The notes under the pieces are model-generated. The model searched no databases. It was not told the DNA's origin and was given only the letters and a program-made list of their open reading frames with translations. The position numbers and the translations under genes were made by a program. From Physocladia obscura (Eukaryota; Chytridiomycota; Chytridiomycetes; Chytridiales; Chytriomycetaceae): a DNA stretch of 23,503 nt. Below, piece by piece: positions 10,101 to 19,615 of this stretch. How positions within the stretch are numbered: the stretch's first letter is position 1; each line of letters opens with the position of its first letter. The stretch lies in contig JADGJH010000253.1 in NCBI GenBank assembly GCA_027596945.1, positions 1 to 23,503 of the forward strand, read 5' to 3'.

Positions 10101-11152
10101 ATTGAAATTGAGAACCATTTGAGTCATTATGTTTCGTGTGCTGGAAAGTTTGCTTTAATTGCATATTGGTGGAAAGTGTGGATTTCTCAGTAATAGATGA
10201 CACCATGAATCCTGTGGACGATTTTTTTATTATTGTTTGTCCAGATTTTTTAGAAGCATTTGCGGAAAAGCGCGATACTGCCCCATCAGATTGAGCAGCT
10301 AGCTTTCGGCTTTGAATAGAACTTGGTAAATCTAACGATTTTTTAATCCATTTTTTCGGTTTCGTTACTGGTGAATTATTTGACGAAGTATCATATCTTT
10401 TTTCGGCACTTTTCCTCTTCTTTGGAGTCCGACTTAATAACAAATTCGGATCAATATCCTGCGCATTAAAATCTTCTAAATCAAATTCTTCGCATAATTC
10501 CGTCGTGCCAATGACGAAAGGTGAATCAGATTCGTCATCTGAATATGAATTTATTGCTTGGGTGTGTCTTTTTTCGGGTACTTGGGCGGTGATTTGGCTT
10601 AAAATACCTATTTTTTGTATATTTGATGAAAATCTCACAGCTGTTTCGTCACTGTGTTCGGTATTTCGAGACAGTAAAACTTTTTGCTTTGCGGATTGAA
10701 GTATTTGGCCAAACGACTGATTTTGGTCGATTGCTTTCGATTTTTCTTTAATGGATGGTGGCTTGAACTTTGAAAACTTGAGAACGGTTGCCGGAGTAAG
10801 ATTTGACTTTTGTTGTGGTTTTGGAACTGCAAATTCGGACGGACTATATTCGGGCGTATCGTGATGCGGAGGGCCAACTATAAGCACATGGCGATCCAGA
10901 ACGATCTCTAAGTCTTCCGAAGTAGGATCAGTGAGCATGAATCCGGACGTAGTAAATACAGAATCAATGGGTATTTTCTTCTCGTCAAGCAGTGTTAGTT
11001 TGTTGTTTTGTGAATTCTGCGAAACAAACCCATCGCTGTATGGGCGATGCTTGCGCTGTTTGTATCTGGAATAGAAGTTAGCAAACTTTCCGGATACCGT
11101 TAATGACGAGCAACAGGCCCTACATGAGAGGACAATAAAGTGCTGTGTGCAT
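7164..11152 (-). CDS. ZGRF1-like DNA helicase: DUF2439 domain fused to UPF1-like SF1 helicase
   Basis: ATP-driven nucleic-acid translocase of the SF1B type. The ZGRF1/Mte1/Dbl2 family acts in recombination and crosslink repair in the nucleus. Ten exons (minus): 11152-11124, 11065-9955, 9900-9594, 9539-9076, 8956-8830, 8779-8548, 8477-8369, 8284-7780, 7708-7442, 7381-7164; phases close, 1122 aa. Residues 1-70 are the DUF2439 domain (YKQRKHRPYSDGFV ... LLDEKK ... HVLIVG). Residues ~70-380 are a disordered Ser/Lys-rich linker. Then RTFKIPLVF and DDIWIIS precede Walker A, VHGVFGSGKT (Lys near 643). SNVAVD and FVRVGSIKKIAK follow. Motif II is LDECSQ (~788-793), motif III GDPQQLSPT, motif IV QYRCHP, motif V DSFQGGEKDV, motif VI NVALTRARR. 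VHGVF in place of the usual HGPPG and FVRVGS both resemble vertebrate ZGRF1. No GRF zinc finger is seen. The donor at 8547 is the weakest junction. Confidence 0.88.
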
Positions 11153-11308
11153 TATTCAAAAGATGTTTTGTCCAAATTTGTTGGGACTGAAAAATATCTG
11201 AATAGAAACCAGTTAAGAATTTTAACAAATTTAATAAAAGTGCACTTCCAACAAATGACAACCATAAAATAAACTGCAAGAAAAAGACACTGAATCAAAC
11301 TGTCTGGA

Positions 11309-12608
11309 TTATTGCCCAAAGTTGAAAGGAGGCAAATCACAATAGCCCATTCCATCGTCACCGTTATATGAACAAGTATTTGGTGACTCGTCACAACTTC
11401 CAAGCAAAGCCCAAAAACCATCCGTACAATTCAAAATTGTTGCGTATCCATTTGAATCGTTTTGTCCACATCCGTAGTCTCCTACAATGCAAGATTCACC
11501 AACTGTAAAGACTCCTTGTGGATATGTGACTGGAGGTGCCGAAGTAAAGACATCAGTCGTCGCGGCTTGAAAACTTGACGTGGCAACATTGAGCGTTTGA
11601 TCAGTTGTTGCAGTCTGAAAAATTGATGTAGAAATATCAGATGTCTGTTCAATCGCGGTTTTGGTTGTGTATACAACTGCAGTCGTCATAGAATACTGAT
11701 TCGATACGGTCGTGGCATCTTCGCCCTGCGTGGCGATCGTACTAGTATTTTGCTCATCAGTTGATGCTTGCGGTTGAGTATCATATTCAGTCGGTATTGT
11801 GGAAAATGAACTTGCTGATGCGTCTTGTGCGCTATCCCACATCGTTTGTGCAAGAGTCGTGGCTGGATAAGCAGTCGTTGCAGATGTAGGGGTTACATTT
11901 TCGTAGCAGGATGAAGCGGGGCCACTTCCTGCATAGAATCTTTAAAATATGGCATTTTGTTACAAAATTGTGAAAAAAAATTGAAAAAATTTTTGAACAC
12001 GAAACTTGAACACGGCTGAGGATTCAATGAGTTGAACGTACTGCATCCCTTTATTTGCCACTTCAACGCTGTTGTAAAGATACCCTGCGCCCAATTTTTT
12101 GCTGAACGCTAAAACAATTTCATTTACGGAATCATTATTTTCAAAAACAAGGGTAACGTCTTCGTCTTTTACAATCGATGCAGTTGTCCCACAAAATTTA
12201 AATTCGATTTTCTGTTTCGCAACGCTTTTGCCGAAACCAAGGATTCAGCAGCTTTCAAATGTAACTTGAATAAACAGAGACTCACTCAATGGCGGCAGTG
12301 GCATTTGCAAAGCTAATTCCCAAACCTCGAACAATTTTTTCGTCAGAAACATTTGCACGATACAAAAACAGTGAAGCGGATAACGGCAGAATGCTACTTC
12401 CATTTTGTGGATAAACTTCAAATTCAATTTTACATAAATTTCCCGTCAGAGGTGATCGAAATGGCTCAAGCCAACAGCCTCCATCGGGAGTTAGAGTTAA
12501 ATCAGGCTGTGAATTCGTGGATGCGCCGACAATGAATGCACTGTTGCAACTCTGGGAATTGACAGCCACAATCGAAAGAACGAGTGTCAAAATTGTTTCG
12601 GCAATCAT
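11309..12608 (-). CDS. Secreted Ser/Thr-rich protein with CBM19-like Cys-rich C-terminus
   Basis: Three exons, 12608-12286, 12224-12006 and 11939-11309, give 390 aa with matching phases. A signal peptide (TILTLVLSIVAVNSQS) starts directly after MIAE. Residues ~20-180 form a beta-rich domain I do not recognise, with an early Cys pair and an N-glycosylation site (NGSS). Residues ~185-325 are a Thr/Ser/Ala/Gln-rich linker with repeated motifs (SFQAATTD, IFQTATTDQ), likely O-glycosylated. The last ~60 residues hold six Cys in a pattern like chitin-binding CBM19: ESCIVGDYGCGQ, NCTDGFWALLGSC, NTC and GMGYCDLPPF. There is no C-terminal hydrophobic tail, so GPI anchoring is not supported. Probable role: extracellular or cell-wall carbohydrate binding. 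The CBM19 match is by Cys spacing only. Confidence 0.7.
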
Positions 12609-12623
12609 TTTCTTTAGTTTCAG

Positions 12624-12732
12624 TTTTTTTTTTTTTTTTTTTTTTATTTACGGGCATTTTATTTTTAACCAACCCGCCAATGAAAATAAAAAACAAACAC
12701 ACGCACACACACACAACACAAACAAGCACACA
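12624..12732. repeat. Poly(T) tract and CA-rich microsatellite in a 136-bp intergenic gap
   Basis: A run of 22 T (12624-12645) is followed by an imperfect CA-rich tract (about 12693-12732). On the minus strand this reads as AAATAAA-poly(A) just upstream of the secreted-protein ATG. It may hold the importin-alpha-like gene's polyadenylation signal as well as the next gene's promoter. Homopolymer length may be unreliable. Confidence 0.75.
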
Positions 12733-12744
12733 AAAGTCCATTCT

Positions 12745-15472
12745 TCAAATTGCATCAATTCCCAGAGTGAACAATTTTGTCGACATGGAGTCCAAATCGA
12801 AATGAGATTGCAACTTTGCTGCCTTTTGATCAGGCAAGTATGTGTCCAACATAATATTCAAATCTCGTATAAGCGCCTTCTTTGTCCTTGTTTCTTTTAC
12901 AAAATCGGTCGCCTTCATTCCCTTAAAATGCTCCACAACAATTTCAACTCCACTCCTTCTTTTTTCATTCAGGCCATTTTTTCCCAATTCTTTCACCTCC
13001 CTGTCAGCAACAACGCACTGATTCAATAGAGGTGCCAAATCTTCGTCGCACGAATTCAGTTTATAATAAAGTGCCCAAATTCGTTCAAAGTTTTGCGCGT
13101 TTACATAGTTCATACAAGTGACATATACATTTGTTCCTGGTACTGCAAACGGGTATAATTGGCGAATTAGGGGCTCGTCACCGCGAGAGAAAATAATATT
13201 CAAGGTTTCAACAATATGTAACTGAGTTTCCGGATCTGACTCTAAATCGACTAAAAATGTTGTCAAAGACTCAAATATTTCGCCTTGTGGTCCAACGACA
13301 TCCCTATTTTAATTTTTTTTATTTAATTTTTACAAATTTCCCACCTTACCTGAAATGCTCGGGTGTCGCATCCCTATCAACAGCATTTCTGAGAACATGG
13401 CCAGCTTCTTTCTTCACTTTTATATCTCCGAAAGCCAGCGCTCTTCTTACTGGATCAAACAGTTGCGCGTTACTAACTGTCTCTTTCTGTGAAGTAGTTC
13501 CAGCAGTTATGTTAGAAAGACAATGCAAAGCCTCAGCCAAAATATTTGCACTGTGTAAGTGGTTATGATCTAGAATTGACTTAATAGACGGCAATACACC
13601 AGCGTCGATGAGAATCTGCCCATTTTGCTCAGTTAGTTTTATTTATAATAAATTATCAATGAGAATATACCTGAGTGTGTGCCGGATCATGTTCTCCAGA
13701 TATATTTGTCATAACGCGTAAAACAGGCGTTTGCACAGCAAGTCTTGGACTATGACTGTAAATATGCACAAATCAGATTGAAAAATCCAATATTATAGAA
13801 ATTACATCAATTTAACAAGTTTTGCAATGAGACGTTTTGTCATCAGTTTTTCATTTGCGCTATGTCTGGTATGGAATATCCGAGAAAGTGCCCAAATAGC
13901 CTCTGACAACACATCATCGTCTCTTCCATTCAAAATAATTTCAGTCAACAGCGGGAAAGAAAGCTCAATCTAAGAACAGATAAGTAAAACGCTAATATTG
14001 AGCAATATTTCCTTTTAATTAATTCAATCACCTGTGACCAATCCTTGTTGCTCCATCGACAAATGTTAGCAATTACCCAACACACAACGTGTTTGGCTTG
14101 CATATCTTTTTTGACGTTGTATGAACTAAGGTTCGGAATCGCAAGTAGTGGCGGCATAACTCCAGCATCCAATAATTGCTGGGTAAAGTCTTTACAATCG
14201 CCGGCAATATTTCCCAAAGCCCACGCAGCCTGAACTCGAACTTGATCGCTTTCACTTTCGAGAAGTTCAATCAATGGACCAGTCATATCCGCAAACACAA
14301 CAGCAGCTGTATGCTCTGATGTTCCGGCTGCAATATTTGTAAGAACCCAACATACTTCGTACTAGTTAATATTATTTTGGAAATGTAATTGAAAGTTTAA
14401 ATTTTTAGATACTAAAGACAGCCAAGATAAAACCTGAATATTGATATCTGATTTCAAGAGCAGGCTGCGAAGGCGTGGCATTATTCCAAGCTCCAAAACA
14501 CGATCAGTTTTATCAGCGACCTCGTCTAATATTAATCATAATGAGAATGATAACTTAGTGTCATTTTCTTTCTATTTCCCACCGATACACATGTATCTCC
14601 TGATTTGCTTTATAGAATTGAGTACATATTGGAGCTCTGGATGATTCAAGGCTGAAATGATCGAGTTTCCATGAGTCGGCAGCTATACAAATTAGCAACT
14701 AAGCATCAAGAAACAAAAATAAATTTAAATGAAATATTCGAGATACAAGATATTTGATAGTCGAAGGATCGTTTGGCGATAGATATTTTTCTTGAGGAAT
14801 CGCGTTCGCAGCAGCATTCTCGTCAAAAGCAACATTGAGGAGTTTTCGGCTCACAATTTCAAGTTCATTGTCAGCGTCGATACCTTTCTTGCGCGGTCTG
14901 TTAAAGAGCGTGAGTGAGAGTATTTGTATATGCGAGTGTGTATTTGTGCTAAGTCTGTGTATGTATATGTATATGTGTGTTGTGCAAGAGTGAAGCTCGA
15001 TCGGCGACAAACGAGAAAAAGCCTTAAAATATTTTTCAGCCTGTCGACAGTCAGTGTATAGCCCAAAAGTTAAAAATGCGGAAAGCAATATTAAATACCC
15101 GAGCAATTTAGAAGGATTCGCGCCGTAGACTCTCTTCTTTTTTTCCCCAGAGAGTTTTTCTATCGCCGAACACAACAGTTTTTTTTTTTTTTGTTTTTTT
15201 TTCGAGGTGGGAGGGAGGCCATACTTGGCTTTAGATTGCGGACCGCGATGCTCCATTTCCTTGTTCAGCCTTTCCACTAGAGTCTCGACCGAGTTGATTT
15301 CGTTTTGTTCTTCGTCTTCACTATCGACTTCTTGTTTGGTGGCGCCGATTGTCGGTGGACCGTCAAACTTGACAGCGTCTGGATATCCGTTCGCTTCGTA
15401 AAATATATCGTTATCGAACGATGTAGATGTGAGATCTCTGGCTGAGTCTTTTTTAACGGTGAAGGATGCCAT
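12745..15472 (-). CDS. Importin-alpha-like armadillo-repeat protein
   Basis: Importin-alpha carries NLS cargo to the nuclear pore together with importin-beta. Exons (minus): 15472-15099, 14897-14747, 14682-14583, 14525-14434, 14361-14032, 13969-13806, 13755-13671, 13615-13350, 13303-12745; phases close, about 706 aa, longer than the usual ~530-560. ARM repeats begin near residue 165. The W...N signature of the NLS groove is present as CWVLTNIAAGTSEHT, AAWALGNIAGD and CWVIANIC; later repeats are degenerate (WALSRIF, RVMTNISGEHDP, HCLSNITAG, HVLRNAV). The N-terminus is acidic, then Lys-rich (SKKKQKKKK, GEKKKRVYG, RPRKKG), with no canonical IBB box. Exon 1 is drawn as one piece. A weak intron with a donor at 15224 is possible, but no acceptor fits cleanly. 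The C-terminal ~140 residues are unrecognised. Confidence 0.8.
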
Positions 15473-16155
15473 TGTCAGTGGATGGCCTTGAAAACGCGAA
15501 CAACTTTGATTTTTCAAATTTTTTTTCAGAGTGGCTTAGAAAAGCTTGTTTTGCCTCAGTCCAGAGTAAACCAAATTCAATTCAACGCAACGGCAATAGC
15601 TGGCGAGACCTGGGGTGCCGAAACTTACACTTCCGTAAATCGACTCTATTGTTTGTGGGAGCAATTGATGGTATAGGAGGTGAAGAGTGAGGGATGGATT
15701 TCGACTGCTATCAGGAAACTCAAGAAATTCTGACTATGTATTATAATAAATTTTTGACATTTTTTATGCATTTTTATTCGTTATCAAAACATGCATGACT
15801 GCCATGAGTAACAAAGAAAATGGAGTGAAATGAATTTAAAATGACAACTATGGCTGAGAGAAAATTTTAATGCAATATGAATGGATGTCACATATTTTTT
15901 AAAAAATAAAATTTATTGATGTTATTCCTAAGCTGGTTGCAACAGCTGAAGATGTTTTACTTACAAACATTAGTTGGAAAAAAAAGAAAATATTTTTTAT
16001 TAAATTCATTCATTTGAAGCTTCTACTACCTACTATATGGGTTTTAAATTCAAAATTTTCAATCAATAAAGAGTTCAAATAAACATTAGTAAATTTTTAC
16101 AGCTACAACAGATTTAAATCTGGTTTTATCTCAAGAAATTAACAAAATTTGGTAA
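15473..16155. other. Intergenic DNA upstream of the importin-alpha-like gene
   Basis: The first ~200 bp should hold the promoter and 5' UTR of the importin-alpha-like gene. The rest is strongly AT-rich, with scattered poly(A)/poly(T) and no frame of note. I see no RNA gene. It probably grades into the decayed element that follows. Confidence 0.5.
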
Positions 16156-16863
16156 AACTCACAGCAGGTATTGTTAATGGTTGGTACTTTGGTTATTGCA
16201 CATAGAAACTACAAGTCTCTCAAAATTGTAAACCGTGTGACATATTCAGTTTGACAGATTCGGCCACTAATATTACTGGAAGATACGCTAACAAAGGAGA
16301 CAATAGAGATTAATGCTGAGCAGTTCCAGCTATACTTTAGAGTAAACTATTGTTCAACTGTCCACAAGATGCAAGGGGATTCTATCAGAGAGCCTTTTAC
16401 AATACACGAGTGGAACAGAATGGAAGACAATATGTGGTACACTGCAATAAGTTGAACAACTAAAAAGGAATATATAAATGTAGTTGACAATGGCATAAAA
16501 CACAAAGCAACAAAGGATACTGACTTTGACAGAATGAAGCAAAGAAAGAAGAGAGAGTGAGACTTGAAAGATGAGCTCAAACAAAAGAGAATTGAGACTG
16601 TTTGAGTAATCAACTACATTATTCGAAAGGGGTGTTCTGATGACTTAAGTTTGAAGCATACTTTTGTAACAAGACAAGAGCTTGTGGAGTGTCTTGGTAT
16701 TCCTGATGGGGTAGTACCAAGAGGATATGAGATAGACCACATCAAGCCAAGATGTTTTCATGTCTCTAATGATGACTTCAAGAACATTAATGCCTATTGG
16801 AACCTGAGGCTTATTTCAAGACAAGAAAATAATGAGTTGGGACAAAAATTGCAATCATCATAA
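16156..16863 (+). pseudogene. Relic of a helicase-HNH gene (mobile element or large DNA virus type), interrupted by four TGA codons
   Basis: One frame runs from just after a TAA at 16153-16155 to a TAA at 16861-16863. Within it the only stops are TGA, at 16252, 16453, 16558 and 16603. Read across them, the first part is the C-terminal half of an SF1 (Pif1/RecD-like) helicase: VIAHRNYKSLKIVN, then CSTVHKMQGDSI and WYTAIS-TTKKEYIN. The third stop codon from the end replaces the motif VI arginine. The second part (from about 16640) is an HNH-like domain: CLGIPDGVVPRGYEIDHIKP followed by NAYWNLRLISRQENN. Such helicase and HNH neighbours are found in large eukaryotic DNA viruses and big DNA transposons. 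The gene lacks its 5' half and is presumably dead. The last 71 codons from 16651 are uninterrupted. Confidence 0.65.
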
Positions 16864-16944
16864 AAAATGAAAAATGAAGACTTAAAAATTTCCAATTTTT
16901 TGAACTTTTTTCAAATATTTTAAATTTTTTGCTTATATTATAAA

Positions 16945-17142
16945 ATGGAACCAATAGTAAACTACACAGTAAATTTAAAGCAATCAGACTTAATGTGCTG
17001 TGTTTTCCTTGAAAACATCAATTTCCCAATTATTCAATGTGCAAACGTATTGAATCCACACTTTGTTTGTATCAAATGCCGCCACCAATTGGGCCAAAAG
17101 TGCCCTCAATGTCAGACTGAATCATTATTTCATAATAAATAG
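16945..17142 (+). CDS. SIAH-like RING finger fragment
   Basis: A 65-codon ORF with ATG at 16945. The spacing resembles the SIAH/SINA E3 ligase RING: residues C18, C32, H39, C42, C45, C53 and C56 line up (FPIIQC, PHFVCIKCRHQLGQKCPQC), and the family's second Cys is replaced by Phe21. A few extra residues lie between C32 and H39. There is no SINA/TRAF-like domain after it; a TAA at 17140 ends the frame. It lies between two decayed mobile-element genes, which suggests a captured or decayed fragment. Losing one zinc ligand would weaken a RING, so function is doubtful. It may instead be a small RING gene of the neighbouring element. Confidence 0.45.
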   Translation: MEPIVNYTVNLKQSDLMCCVFLENINFPIIQCANVLNPHFVCIKCRHQLGQKCPQCQTESLFHNK

Positions 17143-17960
17143 TTGCAAGTTACACTAACACCATTACAGAGGAAACCTATTTTGGAAGTGTTCAAAGCAG
17201 TTTGGTCAAAATTTCATCCTGGCATTACACCTGTGTTGATTTGCAATAATCTTGGTATTCACAAAAAAATTCACCATCCTTACCTTCTGTTTTAAGCTTG
17301 AAATTGAAGGTTTTTCTTACCTCCAAATACAACAAACCCTAAATTTGTTAATCTTCTTTACCAGCTTTGCAACAGATTCCATGGGCAAAATTGATGAAGA
17401 ACTGAGCCTGATTGCATTAGAAGCCCAACCCTGTGTCATATCAAAGATTATCTGTTTGTCCTTTGAGTGCACAGGAATCTATCCATTCAATGCAAAAAAA
17501 ATTACTGATGCAGTAATGGCCAACATCAACATAATACCTACAGATGTACAAGCTGCTCAAGATACTGCAAATGCAATTCTAGACGTATTTAGCAACTTGA
17601 TTATTGGATGGGCTATCAAAAAGTTACCAATAAAGCCAGATAAGGTAATGGCTACTGATCACTTACACCTTCAAAGTAGTTCAATTAGTGCAACAGACAG
17701 CCCTGGATAAAAAGAAAGCACAGTCAGAAGCAATTTCAAACAAGAAATGAGTACAGGCTTAGTCAAAAATTGATTGTGATATTGCATGTTTAGTCAAAAA
17801 AGTCACCAAACAATGTGACAGAATTTTAAACAAGGAGTGGTGCACCATCAAATACCGCAAAAGCTTGAAATGGTTTATATGCTCAGTTTGCAAAATATTC
17901 AGACTATGCCCTTGCTGCAAAAGTCACAACAGGGTCCAACTGAATGCACACAATCAAAGT
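17143..17960 (+). pseudogene. DDE-superfamily (pogo/Tigger-like) transposase relic
   Basis: Pieces of one transposase are spread over several frames. At 17150-17290, KPILEVFKAVWSKFHPGI then PVLICNNLGIH is the region of a catalytic acidic residue, where the expected Asp of a DN-x-x-x-H motif is Asn. Stops follow (TAA and TGA near 17294), then FFLPPNTTN, the usual motif ahead of the LQPLD segment. After a frame shift, SFATDSMGKIDEELSLIALE runs to FECTGIYPFNAKKI, the typical C-terminal end of these enzymes. Around 17790-17950 a Cys-rich tail (ICSVCKIFRLCPCCKSH) is found in another frame. The N-terminal DNA-binding half and the terminal inverted repeats are not seen. The copy is dead. Confidence 0.65.
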
Positions 17961-18178
17961 TGCTAGGAAAGTGGTTGAAATCATATTATTACCATTGTTT
18001 AGAAGTATCTATCCTTTCTGCTGTTGTTACTTCAAATAAAAATCTATCCTTTTCTTTATTTTCAACTCTCATATGTTTGTGCTTGTGTTTTAATAAGGTT
18101 GGGAAGTCGTTTTTCGTTGGTCACATTTCAAGACATTTGGTCGTTTTTCAAGATTCACTCATAGGGGTTGACAAAAAG

Positions 18179-19585
18179 ATGTCCAAAAACAAAAGCAACG
18201 ATCGGCTTCCAGCACAGGCCAAGACTAAAACTAAAACAATCCTTGACAATCCTTTTCTCTTCAAATGGTTTGTCCCACCCGCCAGTCAATACTATTTTGT
18301 TTTTGTTTTTTTTCTGATAGGCTCTAATTCATTGAATTTTCTTCAAGGCCGCAGATCAATACCCAAGAAATGGAATCTATTCTTGATTCACTTTGCAGGT
18401 TTTCGCTTTTCTTATACGTGGACTTGGAAGCCCCTGGGGCTTTCGGTTGTTTACTGTATTGAACACCAAAACAACAACAAAAAAAAAAAAACGAAATACA
18501 TACACGCATACGCGTATAAAATTGCTGCAACAGTATTTTGTCACCACTCAAACATCACCGTCTCGCACAGGCGTTAATGCGCACTTCTCGAAACGAAGAA
18601 ATAATTGCGAAAAAACACAAACACAACTTTGCTGAATCGGTTTCAACATTGGAAAAAAAAGTGATTGAGTCTACCGCGGCTGCGGCGGCTGGATCACTCG
18701 ATTTGGAAGCAAAAATTCGACTTGAGAATGAAAAAAAGAGGCTTGAAAAAAAGAAAAAAAGACTGGGAAACAGCGGCATACAAACTGATTTAACAACAAT
18801 AGCAACAGCACATATTCAAAAGAAACTTAAAATTAATGACGAATCCTCTGTTGTTCGCGTCTTTTCGAATGATGTTGATTCTGTCGCAATCGTTGCCACA
18901 GGAAATGAAAATTTACAACATCCGGTGGAATGTACAGCGATAATGAAGAGTTTGGCGATTGGAGTTAATAGCGTCACAAAAATGCTCAATCCTAATTCGA
19001 AAGTGAAATTGCGCCTAATTTTCGTGTGCAAAGGGGATGCAATGACACACATGTACGCGCATATTCCAACAATGGCATATTTATCAGGAGAGAACACCCT
19101 TTTGGTTGGACTTCCTGCTGGATCTGAAGCAAGGATCGCAGACGCCCTTCAAGTGAAGACAGTCATGGCTCTTGGAATCAAAGTGAGTTTTGGACCATCA
19201 CTTCCAGCAATACTTGATTTATAAAGTTTTTCCACAGATTGACACTGCAATATTCGATGACCTTTACGAAAGAGTACAAAAAACCGTTGGTCCAGTAAAG
19301 ATTCCCTGGCTTCCTCGCACTAGCAAACGCAAGAATGAAAGTCCAGTGATCACAGCAACTGCACAGGCTGAAACAGCGACAACAGAAAAGACAAAACCAA
19401 TTCTGACCGGAAAAGTAAATGATTTAAAGGATAGCGGTGGGTATGTGGACGCAAAATTAAAAACATTGATTGTTCGCGACGGTACATTGGGACACGGTCG
19501 TGGTGGTAACCGTGGAGGCAAAAGTAATATCAGCGTTCGAAAGGATAGACTAGGAAACAGTAAAGGCACACGCAAAGTCAAATAA
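18179..19585 (+). CDS. POP3: Ribonuclease P/MRP protein subunit Pop3
   Basis: Pop3 is an L7Ae-related RNA-binding subunit of RNase P (tRNA 5' processing) and RNase MRP (rRNA processing) in the nucleus. Four exons, 18179-18267, 18348-18398, 18534-19182 and 19238-19585, give 378 aa. The N-terminal ILDNPFLFKW motif (residues 21-30) is the family hallmark. It joins across intron 1 to PQINTQEMESILDSLC and across intron 2 to SILSPLKHHRLAQALM; both joins restore the expected helix and close in phase. Residues ~75-125 are a charged Lys/Glu coil not seen in short homologues. The core follows: VECTAIMKSLAIGVNSVTK, RLIFVCKGDAM, HIPTMAYLS, LVGLPAGSEARIADAL, then IPWLP after the last intron. The Gly/Arg/Lys-rich tail is basic. 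Yeast Pop3 is ~195 aa, so this one is long. Confidence 0.85.
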
Positions 19586-19586
19586 A
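19581..19586 (+). terminator. Polyadenylation signal AATAAA overlapping the POP3 stop
   Basis: The hexamer includes the TAA stop codon. Cleavage downstream would lie inside the last exon of the convergent membrane-protein gene. Confidence 0.5.
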
Positions 19587-19609
19587 ATGATGACATATAA
19601 ACACTTGTT

Positions 19610-19615
19610 TTTATT
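19610..19615 (-). terminator. Polyadenylation signal AATAAA of the OCIA-like gene
   Basis: On the minus strand AATAAA begins on the last base of the TGA stop (19617-19615). Cleavage would occur at or inside the end of POP3 on the other strand, mirroring the POP3 signal. Confidence 0.5.

Noticed and set aside
15466..15690. Plus-strand ORFs (64-74 codons) just upstream of the importin-alpha-like gene
   Set aside because: They lie in the expected promoter/5' UTR, match no family, and the two overlapping frames show no codon or motif support. An acceptor-like TTTTTTTTCAG near 15531 was not enough.
17837..18577. 246-codon plus-strand ORF spanning the upstream region and exon 1 of POP3
   Set aside because: It merges intergenic DNA, POP3 exon 1 and unspliced intron. 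The ATG at 18179 with three introns rebuilds the Pop3 family motif exactly.
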